Shown in pieces: positions 10,850-21,165 of a stretch of DNA of 64,000 nt. Under the pieces are notes generated by a model. The model made no database searches. It was not told where the DNA came from and was given only the letters and a program-made list of their open reading frames with translations. The position numbers were made by a program, and so were the translations under genes. Position 1 is the first letter of the stretch. Each line of letters opens with the position of its first letter. Source of the DNA: Takakia lepidozioides (Eukaryota > Streptophyta > Takakiopsida > Takakiales > Takakiaceae); the NCBI GenBank assembly GCA_030704615.1, contig CM060732.1, positions 60,183,053-60,247,052 of the forward strand. Direction: 5' to 3'.

Positions 10850-12111
10850 GATTTGCATTACCTCCATGGAGGTATTTTCTCTAGTATTACTAATAAATAC
10901 TGTGGAAAACGGGCTAATGATACTTAAGTATTCCTCTGCGAGTAGTGAGAAGAAGCCATGTGTCCTGTCTTTAAGTCGAAACGTGTTGGTTATAGTTACC
11001 GGGTGCAGCCGGTTGAGCTGATCGCTTGCTGTCGACGATAGTTTTCATCCACTGAGAGGGAGACTTCGTTCGTAGCGATGACAAGCTGAATGTTCATCCA
11101 TCTTCCTGGAACAGAAACCAAACTTCTGCTCAGTTGAAGGTAGATTTAAGTTAGTAAGTTGAAAATAATCTCAATTATTATTAACCACACATTTTTACTA
11201 GTGTATCTTTTCCGTGGAGAGATGATGGTGTGTCTGTGGAAGCATGTTAGCTGCTTTGCACTACATCAGCTTCACAAGCCTCGGTTTACAGTCATTCTGT
11301 TGCCTCTCTCTCCCTCGTACGCACACCACCCCTCTCCTTTGCAGTCTATCAAGCAACGTTGTTTTGTATTCATTCCCGATGGTCTACAAATCAAGGTTGC
11401 TTTTGTTTTGGGGCAGACTAAAAAATGATGACTTGACACTATAGCACCCTATTCCTCCTCTACACTAAAACTAGTCTCCGACTGACGTCTTTAGCCTTCA
11501 ATTGTCACTAGATTAAGAGTTTATCCGTAAATTCAGACCTGAGATCATTGTGAGTTGTTAAAAAATGCCAATTCAGCTGAGTTTGCTTTCCCTCCATAAA
11601 ATGTTACAGAATACCCAGTTTAACCGAGTACTTCATGAAGAAATGGAGCCCAAGCGACCACTGTGTCACTCTCATGGATCAAACAATAAATCCCAGAGGG
11701 ACAGACACATGAACCAGTAGAGATTGAGCAAAGATAGCTAGGAGAGAAAACCGTCCAATGGGAGGTGGGAATGGGTCAACATCATCGAAGGCCACGTTCA
11801 GAATACGAATTGTAAACAGAGCTAGTAAGACATAAATCAACATCATACAACTCTTTAGAATCTTCATGCACGTACAAGTCTTTGTCCGTAGTCGTCAAGG
11901 AAGGGCCGATTGCCGCCGTGGCACCCTCCCATTTGCCAAGAGCAGTGGTTGTTATTTTGAATATTTTCCTACCTTATTTGGCTTTTCTTACCTGCCACTC
12001 CGTATTTGGGTGCCTAATTGATGGCTTCTCCAATGGCATTTGCATCGCTGCAACATTAAAAATACCCGGAAAACAGCTCAAATGACAAATTATTGTCTTT
12101 GGAAAAAAGTA
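10850..12111. other. No recognisable gene
   Basis: This holds the perfect palindrome TACCTCCATGGAGGTA (about 10860-10875). It also holds a 62-codon open frame with a true ATG on the minus strand (11867-11679), hydrophobic at both ends, for which I know no homolog. Nothing else is supported. Confidence 0.45.
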
Positions 12112-12300
12112 TGTCGTGCGCATACATATCGCTACACTACTACATCGCTGTCCAAAACCACACAACACATGTGCACACCACACACTAGTATACCACTAGT
12201 CCACCTCTAGTCCAACCACTAGTCCAATCACTAGGCTACAACTAGTCAGTCACTAGGCTGCCACTATGTTGCCCACTATGGCAATCACTAGTCCACACAA
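12112..12300. repeat. LTR-like repeat, outer copy
   Basis: This stretch begins TGTCGTGCGCATACATATCG and ends ...CCACACA, so it has TG...CA boundaries. It matches 12626-12788 at roughly 85-90 percent, but is about 26 bases longer because of extra CACTAGTCCA-like sub-repeats. The 325 bp between the copies has no coding content. It may be a solo LTR, or one end of a small LTR-flanked element. Confidence 0.7.
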
Positions 12301-12625
12301 TGATAAAGAAGAATAATACAAGCACAAGCTCATGCGAGCTCACAAAGCTGAAGCATAAACTCATGCATATATAACCTCATCACTCAAATACAAGTCAAGC
12401 CAAATGTACTCCACGCCATGGGAAATCCACACTACGGCGCCATAGCTAGGCGCGGTGAGGCTCAACTTGAGAAGGATGAGCCTCCCGCGCTTGCCGTGAA
12501 AATAACCACTCCAGGGCCTAAATCTGCCTTGACCTGTGGATTGACACTTGGGCCAATCCCAAATGTCAATATGTAAAATCTAGCTATTTTCTAGCTCACA
12601 CTAGTGGTAAAATAACTTGACAGCT

Positions 12626-12788
12626 GTCGTGCGCATACATATCGCTACACAACTACATCGCTGTCCAAAACCACACAACACATGTGCACACCACACACTA
12701 GTATACCACTAGTCCTACTACTAGGCTACAACTAGTCAGTCACTAGGCTGCCATTATGCTGCCCACTATGGCAGTCACTAGTCTACAC
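12626..12788 (-). repeat. Candidate 3' LTR of the methyltransferase-bearing retroelement
   Basis: On the minus strand it starts TGTGTAGACTAG and ends GCGCACGACA (TG...CA). Directly upstream, on the same strand, is the purine tract AGGGGGACG, as expected for a polypurine tract priming plus-strand DNA synthesis. It lies about 500 bp downstream of the integrase. No matching copy is visible at the other end of the element (19.0-19.7 kb), so assignment as the LTR rests on position, TG/CA ends and the purine tract. Confidence 0.5.
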
Positions 12789-13286
12789 AATCGTCCCCCT
12801 AGCTGGTGCTTAGGTCCCTCTAAGTTCAGGTAGCCACAAGATGTGATAGTTACCATAGCCTCACTAAGTCCTCCACCGCTGTCTCTACTACACTCAAACT
12901 CGATAGATCAAGAGGCCGGGTGCAAGAGTTGCCCCATCGTTAGTCGCCGTCTTGCAACCTGTGAACTTGAGTTTGGGATCTCGTGTATTGACTCCTATGA
13001 GTTTGGCCTCCCATGTCTTATTAACTGCCTCCAGTCATGTCCACTGCCACTATCCCAAGCAGTGTGGACACAACCAATCTCCGTCAGGAACCTTCTCAAG
13101 AGGTGGTGTCAAGCATCCCATATGTCAACCCCTTGAGCATCGATCACACACCAGCATGGTGGCTGCCCCTTTGGCAGACCCACAGAGCATGCACCTCAAA
13201 CCTGCAGGTACCACTGCCAAGTTTGGGTCAACTCTGCCATCGACATTGGGAAGGTGACATGATGCACAATTACGCACATGGTGCTT

Positions 13287-14330
13287 TCAAGTCATGTCAT
13301 CCCGACCCTCCAAGATCAGGACTCCTGAGGGCAACACCTCTCGAACCCTCAGAATAACACGCCCTGCAATGACATCCAGGGTCGTAGGAGTAGTCTGCTG
13401 CAAATAAACATGGTCACCAGGGCTAAACCTCCAAACCCCAGGACGATATCCTCCACCACGTATAGTGGCATACCTCAACGTATCACGGTGTTGTGCAATG
13501 GCAAGGTTCTCAAAAGCCATGGGCATGACTTTCTTGAACAACTCTGCACGCTGATCACATGCACATACCCACACGTCCGGATCATCAAGGTTAAGGACTT
13601 GAGCAGTGTCCCTACGAATGGCTGTAGGCAAATCCGGCTCTCGGCCAAAGAGAAGGAAATATGGTGAGAAAGATGCAAGTGATGGTTGTTTGCTGAACCT
13701 GCAGCCCATGGCTAACCAAGGCACCTGAAGATCCCAATCTCCTAGGTGTCCTTTCTGCAAGCCATACTTGCGCAAACCCCTCTTCACCGTCTGAACAACT
13801 TTCTCTGCCAAGCCATCGGCCTCAGGATGATCCCGAGAAGTGGTGCGGTGGTCTATCAAGGCTTCATCACACAAAGCCTAAAACTCCCCCAAGAACTCTC
13901 TCCCTTGGTCCGTGAGTACCTCAGCTGGAGCACCGAATCGGCTAAACACACGATCCAAGAATGCATACGCAGCCCCCTCACTAGCCTTGTCAGGCAATAC
14001 AACCAATTCAATCCACTTGGAGAAGTGCTCCACCATCACCAACACATATCTGTGGTGGCGCATAGTCAGTGGCAACGGTCCTGCGAAGTCAAGACTCCAC
14101 CTGTAGCCCAATCCCATGATTGGTAAATGATGCAACTGTGGTGTAGGGGCGTTGAATGAAGTACGCACCCTGTCACACACCATGCACCTAGCCACGAACT
14201 GTTTGCACCTCTGTATGCATACCACGCCACCAATACTGCCCCTGCAGTAAACTGTGAGTGCGTCACAGTCCAAAATGCCCCAACTCCTCATGGGCATGCC
14301 GTACTAACCGTGCACGCTGTGTGGGGTGAG
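13287..14330 (-). pseudogene. Ty3/gypsy integrase (zinc finger, core, C-terminal part), broken
   Basis: The HHCC zinc finger is readable (HAHEELGHFG ... CMVCDRV), though it needs a frame change. The core follows with LDFAGPLPLT and VEHFSKWIEL, then TDQGREFLGEF, and HPEADGLAEKVVQTVKRGL carrying the final catalytic Glu. After it come the usual gypsy tail motifs (FSPYFLLFGREPDLP, PGDHVYLQQ). Lesions: an in-frame TGA in the zinc finger, explained by CGA to TGA; one extra A before FVARCMVC; and a TAG at about 13878, explained by CAG to TAG. C-to-T changes of this kind fit deamination of methylated cytosines. Confidence 0.88.
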
Positions 14331-14339
14331 GCACAATCC

Positions 14340-14840
14340 TCACCCGACCATCCTCCCATACTCGGAGCAGGTGTATCCCCTCCACTTGAACCTCTTGGCT
14401 CGTTGTAGGATCCGATCCCTCTCATTGGCAGTCACAGTGGCTGCCATGTCTCCAGTACGGAGGTAGTCCAACACAGCCGAATCCTCATATATATCTCTGG
14501 TACCACCTGGCTCATCACTAGCCTCAGGGTCCTTAGACACTCCGTCTACAGTCATCCCTATTGTAGGTCCAACTTGACCTCCCAGAGATTTTGAGTCCTC
14601 ATCTGAATCAAAGACCTCTCCATGTCACTGTATCTATAGGGTCTCCGAAAGATTGGCGTGTCAGTGGCCAACTCAATACGGATCTCTTGACCCTTTAGTG
14701 CTCCTAAGTCCTTCAAACTGAAGGCAAAACAATTCATGTAAGCCCTCAGGAACCGCCGTATATGTCGTCTCTCTCCTCCGGAGACAATGGGTCCAATGTC
14801 AGGCTCCCAATTGTCATCCGTAACTACAACCTTAAGTCTA
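14340..14840 (-). pseudogene. Reverse transcriptase stump fused to the RNase H-integrase linker
   Basis: At about 14840-14590 the minus strand encodes the stretch that usually precedes the RT palm (IRIELATDTPIFRRPYRYSD, MERSLIQMRTQ). Within a few bases it passes, in another frame, to the linker that normally follows RNase H (YEDSAVLDYLRTGDMA, RDRILQRAKRFKWRG). The whole RT palm with its YxDD box and the RNase H are therefore missing, about 1.5-2 kb judged by usual element size. The junction is near 14585. Confidence 0.75.
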
Positions 14841-14875
14841 GTGGGCTTAGAGGTAGAGGACGCATCCAGTGGTTG

Positions 14876-16160
14876 CTATGTTGCAACCTCTTGAGCAGTA
14901 CTCCCTACCTGCTCAGTCAATGACAAGGCCTCATCTTGCCCCATCATCTCATCCTCGAGGACTTCCTCAACCTTAGAAAAATCCCCAGCCTCATCCATCA
15001 CCGCCACATTGGCTGCCAACTCCCTCTGAACCTCGAGCACCTCCCACGTGTGCCATGGATGCCTGCACCCCGTGGTCCTCACATGCTCGCCCCCACTCAC
15101 TGCCTGTACCGTCTCGGTAGGCAGAGAGACCAACGAGGGAAGTGCACTCCGCACTCTGCGTTGCTCAGCCATAGCCAAGCTGATAATGCAGGTCAAGCAA
15201 TTGAGATCCATTCCTTGCCCCAACACCTGACGACGTGCTGCCTCAGAAAGAGACGGCACCGCCGTGGTACCAGTGGTAAAACCCATTGCCCGCTCACGCT
15301 CGTCAGCATTAGGCTCCACTAACTGCTGCAACTGAGCATCCCACATGAAGCCAGGTCCACAATCCCAGAAAGCATGCGATCCTGGGAAGCTGAGCAGTGT
15401 AGGTAATGTTGCTCGTGGTTGACCCACCTTGTTGACCACTGCCAAAGGCGAACGGTCATCATGTCTCACACGCTGAGACTGCCTCCCTGTGTCCAGAATG
15501 CTATCCACTGTGAGATGTGTTGGCCGCTGCACCCCATCAAATGCACGCTTGAGCAGTGCGGGTGAGATCAAGTTAGTCCACCATAGCCGTGGACAATGAG
15601 CCTGTGACCCCACTATAGCTGCATCTAACAACACTGCTGACCCAAGCCACGACCGGACTTGATGCACACTGGCCATCATCTTGGCCCGAGAATCGCCCAT
15701 CAGTGGCATATTCTCCAAGATGTATGCTGGAGATACAGCTTGATGAAGCTGCAAGTGGCGCAAAACCTGCACCATCTTCCAAAACAGACCCGACCTCGAG
15801 TCTCGCAATCCATTGCCATGCCCGGCTGATGAATGCCCTTGGCAGGGCCAACTTGCCACTACCAGATCAATGGAGGCAACCCGCTCCAAATCCTGCGCCC
15901 CCAGCAACGAAATGTCTGCTGGCAAGACCTGTTGATATCCATGAACTGCAGCCACCGGCAACAACTCAGGGTACCACTGCACCAACTGAGCAACATGGCG
16001 AAGTGAAACGCGTCATGCAATCTCATCCCTCTCTACATACATGTAACGCCGAACTCGTATACCTGCCTGTAACACAGCAGCCAATCTGATGCTGATCCCG
16101 CCAAACAAGTCCAGAAGACAAATGTCTTCATCCGGATACTGCCACACAACAGGTGTGGTG
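14876..16160 (-). pseudogene. DNA (cytosine-5) methyltransferase domain inside a retrotransposon
   Basis: The fold is a complete C5-methyltransferase domain of about 340 residues. Motif I is LLDLFGGISIRLAA (SAM binding; the second loop Gly reads Arg). Motif IV is VASWPCQGHSSAG with the catalytic Cys. Motif VI is YILENMPLMG (ENM instead of the usual ENV). A motif VIII-like stretch is SQAHCPRLWWTN. Motifs IX-X are ERERAMGFTTGT and VLGQGMDLNCLT. One in-frame TGA at 16013-16015 (explained by CGA to TGA) falls between motifs I and IV. From 15985 to 14876 the frame is open for 369 codons and ends in an acidic tail. It is in line with the protease upstream and the RT stump downstream, so it is element-encoded and not a host gene. 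The nearest host family from motif IV is uncertain. Confidence 0.88.
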
Positions 16161-16519
16161 TCCAATGGAGACAACTGAGGTGGTCCTGGTGCAATCCCCG
16201 CACTCTCCTAGTCTCCTGATGGTACAAAAGCCTCCACCCAGGCTTATTGCACCCATCGATCAGCAACCCGTTGCAAATCCTTGCTCGTGCCCCACAATGG
16301 AGTCTGAGCAACCATGGCAGGCAACTCCACCATATCATACATGTCATCATGTTCTTCTGGAGGTATGTCATCCTCTGAGTGAGCGTTTCCCTCAAGCAAC
16401 TCTTCAGGCCAAGTCACTGCAGCTGTGAATGCTGCTAGTGTCGGCATCTTGCCCCGCTGGGCAACCGCAACTCCTCCTATAAATGTCACAAGGAGCTGCA
16501 CACGCCGGCCCTCCCCTGA

Positions 16520-17631
16520 CTACCATCCAGGCCTATAGGAAGCTAACTCCTCCCAAAAATCCAGGGTGAAGCCCATGGGGTACAACATTGCCCCACCAAC
16601 CAGGACATCGTACGAGACCGCATCTGTCACAATGGCCTTGGCTCGCATCACTGAGCCATCTGTAGGGTGATCCGTCCGTAGTCTGATAGCCAACTCATGC
16701 CGTGTCATGCCCGAGCCTGCTCCGATCCTCCCAGAGACGTCTGTATCTGGAAAGGACAAGACTCCATATCCGCCTCCATGAGGCCCAAGCCTGCAATAGC
16801 AGCTCTGCCCAACATCAATGGCTGAGCTCTTGAATCCAACAAGACCCGCAGTGGCCGGTATCTCTTGCCTGCCGGTCCACTCAAACAGAAAATGTCATCC
16901 TGGTTGTCTAACATGACAACTCCAGGTGTCACCATGGCGCGCTCAATGGCTGGCCTAGCTGGCAGCTCCATCAACCTGGCAGCTGCAGCTTGCCATGGCG
17001 CCGCCGTGGCACTCTTGACCCTCAAATCCGAGGATCCCTCCGGCACTACACCTCCCACTATCTCCGCAGAAGATGAAGTAACATCCCCACCCTCACAGAG
17101 TGTAGCTGCCAGCCTGAACACCTCAGCTGGTCTTACCCCCGACGTCGCAATCATGGTAGCCGAGAACAATGGAGCCTGACACACAGATGTGGCCGCTCCC
17201 AGCAGCACACTAGCTGCCGTAGCCTTGGCAACACTAGGTAGTGGTGCTACCCGTGTAGCTCTCCCCAATGGCGTAATAACCTCCGCCTCGATAACAGTCG
17301 GGCGAGAACTAGGTGCCATGGATGACGTCGACATTGTCTCCGCAAATGTGAATGACTGAGGGAGCCTAGCCTGACGGCTTGCCTCCCCACGCTGTGGATC
17401 CATCTCCACCTCTGCACCTCGTGGCTCAGGAACTCGTGCTGCTCCTCGAGTCACGGCTGCAGCAGACTTCACCTGCACTAGTGGTAGTGCTGCTCCGCAT
17501 ATGAATCCTATGCCTCCTATATCTCCTCCCTCAGGAACAGGAGGTGGACCATCCGGCCTTGGAGCCGGTACCACCTGAGCTGTAGCCATGGCAGCGAGCC
17601 TCTGCTCTAGCTGCTGAAGCCGGTTGGCCAT
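16520..17631 (-). pseudogene. Retroelement linker and aspartic protease region
   Basis: Two overlapping frames cover this part. The first 200 or so residues are Ala/Pro/Val-rich linker, beginning with a short coiled-coil-like stretch (RLQQLEQRLAAMA). The protease-like end has IFCLSGPAGKRYRPLRVLLD and then SRAQPLMLGRAAIAGLGL. The catalytic Asp is in LLDSR, where the family has DSG or DTG, so the Gly is replaced by Arg and activity is doubtful. After a frame change the tail reads TRHELAIRLRTDHPTDGSV and MLYPMGFTLDFWEELA. Further frames down to 16245 continue as an acidic linker into the methyltransferase. Confidence 0.7.
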
Positions 17632-17638
17632 GCCTTGG

Positions 17639-17960
17639 TCAACACCCTAACCTCCGCGTCTTTGGCCCTGTTGAGCTTGCCCTTGGCCTACACCCCGTGC
17701 CTGGCCACCTCGTCCTCTTTGGGCTGCTCCCCCTCGCCCCCGGCCACCATTGTTCCCTTGGAACTGGCCTGGGCACAACTCGGGATGCAAACCATAACAT
17801 TGGGCCTTTCCATGCCCGTGCTTGCCACAATGCCTACACTGCAACTGTGCAGGCTGTGTATGTGCCGGCCCTTTGCCTCCCTCTGGACAATCCTTCTTGA
17901 CGTGGGGTCCTCCACATGTCCAACACACCACATCCACCCGTTGTTGGCTTGCAAATGAAG
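17639..17960 (-). pseudogene. Nucleocapsid with two zinc knuckles
   Basis: Two CCHC knuckles lie close together. CWTCGGPHVKKDC is CX2CX3HX4C, one residue short of standard spacing. CRHCGKHGHGKAQC is the standard CX2CX4HX4C. A Gly/Arg/Gln-rich tail follows (GGRGRGGAAQRGRGGQARG). This is the RNA-packaging end of gag. An in-frame stop separates it from the protease linker. Confidence 0.85.
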
Positions 17961-18177
17961 GGAGAGACCCCTACATCTGAGGTCCTCTCTGCCCTTCCCT
18001 GAGCTTCACCTGAGCCCCCTTGTTGCCTTGAGCACGTTGAGGTAGTGGTTGGCTAGGAGCACCACTACCCCGTGGTGTCTCCTTAGCAAATCCCACCATG
18101 ACCACTCGTTCCTCCGCCATGTTGAGCTCTATCCGCTCTGCCAGCAAAACCATATTTGCTAAGGTGGGTTGGGCCGC

Positions 18178-18888
18178 TTATAGGAGAGTTGCATCCCGCA
18201 CCCTTCTCCTCAGCTCATTGTCCAATATCCCATACCAGAATTGGACTCCTTGAGCTTCCGTAACCCCTTGGGTTACATTTATCAAGCGCCTCATGCGAGT
18301 GAAAGCCTCCCTCAAGCTCTCAGTAGGCTTCCGTTGGAACTCTTGCAAGCTCCGCAACTTCTCTGTCCTCACCCCTTGGTAGTTCCCTCTCAACTCTTCG
18401 AAGAACTCCACAACAGGGTTGAAGGCAGGCACGGGTACTGGTGCTGGTGCGGTAGTGGCTTGGGTGGACGTCGTAGCTACGGTACCACCAGTCCTACTAG
18501 TCCCACTGCTGCTTGCTGAAGCTGACGGTGCAGCGGCAAGTGTAGCCACTGCCCTCGTGACTCTAGTGCCCCTAGTGATGGAGACATAGTCGGGTGACCA
18601 GTACATCCTCCACTCCTCGATCTCAACCTCATGCCCCCGCCTGAATTCATGGTAATTATCCATAGGCGGCCCCTCAAGGTGCTGAAACAGCCCCTTCCAT
18701 GCCATGAAAGGCGTAAATAGTTGTGGATTGCGCATTTGTTGCAAATCACACCAATTATCAAACTCTTGGATAAAATCATCCAATTCGATGGTGCCCACCG
18801 CCCCAGAGTACCTTCGTGGCCCCTTGGTAGCTCCATACATCTCCTCCATTGTGTCCCACAACAATGGCAAAAAAACAATTTGCACCAC
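18178..18888 (-). pseudogene. Gag capsid region of the retroelement
   Basis: An open frame of 236 codons shows the retrotransposon gag pattern: WKGLFQHLEGPPMDNYHEF, then FFEELRGNYQGVRTEKLRSL, LQEFQRKPTESLREAFTRMR and FWYGILDNELRRRVRDATLL. A Ser/Thr/Ala-rich insert (about residues 110-145) splits it. A stop at 18178 separates it from a short continuation that leads to the zinc knuckles. The frame upstream of 18888 is broken, so the true N-terminus is not defined. Confidence 0.8.
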
Positions 18889-19070
18889 CGGTATAAGTCA
18901 TCCTGATTCACAATCCGAATCAGAACCTTCCGTAGAAGACACAGGAGGTGAAGGTGGCCTAAACCGCACACCTCGTCTCGTGTACCCATTAGTAGCGCTA
19001 GTGCTCGAACTGGCACTGTCCCCAGCAACTAGTGGCACCTCCGTGTTGACACTCAACCGGTCATGAACAT

Positions 19071-19690
19071 GTCCCTAACCCCCTCTCCACAAGATAACCG
19101 GGTAGAGAACCTGTTGCGGCTTATGGTTTGGAATACTAAGTTCCTAACATAGCCTACACTTGTACCTGCATCCACCGCAAGCACTCCTATGGTTGGCTGG
19201 TCATCACCTCCAGCCTCACCACAAGAGAAACAATGATGGTCTGGCTGGTCATCACCCCAGCCTCACCATCGACAACATGCTCTAGGACTGGCTGGTGATC
19301 AAATCCGGAACAAGCGCCCACACAAAACTAGCATGGCGCACAGTCAAGCATGCAGGTATGGAGGGGATCCAAACACAAGAAATCAAAACGACAACTCCCC
19401 CACACCAAAAACAATTCTACGGTGTTGCTCCTACAAGGACACCCCAGCCAAACCCGGACTGACTCTTGCCTCCACCTAAGGAAAGGTCTTGGCCTAATGA
19501 GAGGGTGGAAACTACGAGGAAGAGAAGCTAAAGCAATGCCTAACCCCAGCATGCCCTCATCCCAACACTCTTCCTCTCCTCTATTCCCTCACTTGCATGA
19601 CCATGGGAATATCATGAAGATACTCCTCAAACCGCCCTCCACGAGCTTCAAAATTCGGCCTTCAAGACCACATGCCAGTCCTTAGGCAGT
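19071..19690. other. No recognisable gene; expected position of the 5' LTR
   Basis: This is where the 5' end and LTR of the minus-strand retroelement should be. I find no copy of the 12626-12788 repeat and no clear tRNA primer-binding site. A short internal repeat (GGCTGGTCATCAC...CAGCCTCACCA) occurs at about 19196-19270. Confidence 0.5.
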
Positions 19691-19699
19691 CCACCAGTG

Positions 19700-20172
19700 T
19701 CTCCACGAGTCAGCACAGGCCGTCCACAGGTCAACACGGGCCACCACAGACCAGCATAGGCCCACACAGCTCACTGGTCACACCCGTCACAGCCCCACAC
19801 AGGCCACAGCCTATCACAGCCCATCACAACCCCAAAGGCCACAGGCACAGCCTGTCACAACCCTACAAAGGTCACAGGGGTCACAGCCTGTCACAACCCC
19901 TCAAGCCCGTCACAGCCTATCACAGCCCTACACAGGTCACAAGGGTCACAGCCCCTCACAGCCCCTCACAGCCCCACAGGCCACATGACACAGCCTGTCA
20001 CAGCCCTACAAAGGTCACAGGGGTCACAGCCCCAAAGGCCACAGCCTGTCACAACCCCTCACAGCCCGTCACAGCCTGTCACAGCCCCAAAGGCCACAAC
20101 CTGTCACAGCCCTTCACAGCCCCATAGGCCACTGGGCACAGCCTGTCACAGCCCTACACAGGTCACAGTTTT
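19700..20172. repeat. CACAGCC-rich minisatellite
   Basis: About 470 bp of degenerate tandem units built on GTCACAGCCC and CCTCACAGCC, with interspersed AAAGGTCACAGGG. Unit length varies (roughly 10-34 bp), with higher-order repetition. The strand is C/A-rich with few Ts. Long open frames here are a by-product of the repeat, not a gene. Confidence 0.9.
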
Positions 20173-20512
20173 CTGGTGAGCAAATTTCATATCACTAATA
20201 TATTACGATAGTACATGTATATATATTATAAATATGATAATGGTAATAACTAAGGAAACCTGGAAATGTCAAAACCCTTAGTTTTGGATTTTTATCTTCT
20301 GTCTATATTTTAGACAATTAAAATTGTAGGTCTTAGTTATGTGAGCTCTAACCAAAGCATTTTTTTATCTTTAGGGTTCGGTCGCACCTGCATGTTAGTA
20401 AGTCAATCGGGTTAGCTAATTGACGTTAGCGGCAGGGCGACGGCCGCACATGTTGATTAGGAAGTTGGTTAGATAACCGGCCGATTAACAGCCGTTAAAC
20501 ACTATAACGGGG

Positions 20513-20547
20513 AGATTTAACACCTCCTCCATGGCGGTGTTAAATCT
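20513..20547. repeat. Perfect 12-bp hairpin
   Basis: AGATTTAACACC at 20513-20524 is the exact complement of 20536-20547, with an 11-base loop (TCCTCCATGGC). The surrounding 20.4-20.6 kb has several further short palindromes (TTAACAGCCGTTAA). It could mark a transposon end near the decayed Harbinger pieces. Confidence 0.8.
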
Positions 20548-20839
20548 TGATCTGCGATTAAAAATCGGGCAGCAGCGGAGAGGCTCTTGTAGGCACCAGA
20601 CGCACGCGATGGCAGGACTCGCGTCACCATAGACTGCAGAGGGGAGAGTGAGGACACACACTACTCAGTTTTTTTTATCATCATAGACAGAAACTGCTAG
20701 GGAAAATGTAGGAGAGAGTGTAGGATCAAAGCATATCTTCCACAACGACGTTGGACACCACAGGCAGTGGTGATGGCTTTAGGGTTAATGAGGTTGAAAT
20801 GCAAAGCAAGACTCCTAGCTGAAAAAGAGCTAGAGATAG

Positions 20840-21165
20840 AAACTGGAATAAGACAGAAGTTCGCATCCTAGCTGCCACAAAGCGGCAAGAATGGGAGGCC
20901 GAGTGGAATGGTTCCAATGCACATGGTAATATGAGTTGTGATAAAGTGAAGTGGGAGAACAAAGTGTTGTCCTTGGAGAGACAGGGTGTGCTTGGAAGGA
21001 ATGCAACAAGTTGCAGCAACAAGTGGTAGAACCCGTGCAAGCATTTCAAGGATATTCTGGGGCATCAGCTTCAAACCACAGGTGATGAAGACTACTTCAC
21101 TATGACCACTGAAGAACGTGGAACAGCATGACTCCCGAAATCCTTCTCAAAAGACCACTGGATGT
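20840..21165 (+). pseudogene. Decayed Myb/SANT-like (trihelix) domain, probably Harbinger ORF
   Basis: With frame changes the plus strand reads a trihelix-type DNA-binding domain. EVRILAATKRQEWEAEWNG is the first helix region, followed by a Lys/Trp-rich middle (DKVKWE), then DEDYFTMTTEERGTA and LPKSFSKDHW, which matches the usual ending of this family. At least one stop (TGA near 21130) and several frameshifts are present. Plant PIF/Harbinger elements usually carry such a protein next to the transposase, often on the opposite strand. Here the transposase relic lies about 0.9 kb downstream on the minus strand. Confidence 0.5.

Larger units (their letters stand above)
12626..19070 (-). mobile_element. 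Decayed Ty3/gypsy retrotransposon encoding a DNA cytosine methyltransferase
   Basis: Read on the minus strand the order is gag (18888-18178), zinc knuckles (about 17960-17647), a linker and protease (17631-16520), cytosine-5 methyltransferase (about 16160-15120), the N-terminal edge of reverse transcriptase (about 14840-14585), then directly the RNase H-integrase linker, integrase zinc finger and core (14580-13287). PR before RT before IN marks Ty3/gypsy order. The RT catalytic core and RNase H are absent, and stops and frameshifts interrupt most parts, so the copy cannot move by itself. The methyltransferase lies between protease and RT as part of the polyprotein. No 5' LTR was found. Confidence 0.85.

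Noticed and set aside
11679-11867. Hydrophobic 62-codon minus-strand frame with true ATG
   Set aside because: Could be a small membrane protein, but I see no homolog, no splice partner and no second copy, so it is mentioned only as part of the intergenic region.
12112-12788. CRISPR-like or satellite array from the CACTAGT sub-repeats
   Set aside because: Sub-repeats are irregular, with no constant spacer length. The two-copy structure with TG...CA ends fits LTR-like repeats better. CRISPR arrays are not expected in a plant nucleus.
14876-15985. Treating the methyltransferase as a host gene starting at the Met at 15985
   Set aside because: Motif I lies upstream of that Met in the same frame beyond a TGA, and the domain is continuous with retroelement protease and RT parts. 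The Met is internal.
19672-20127. Open frame of 151 codons over the CACAGCC array
   Set aside because: The predicted repeats of VTAxHSPxQP type come directly from the minisatellite. No start context or homology.
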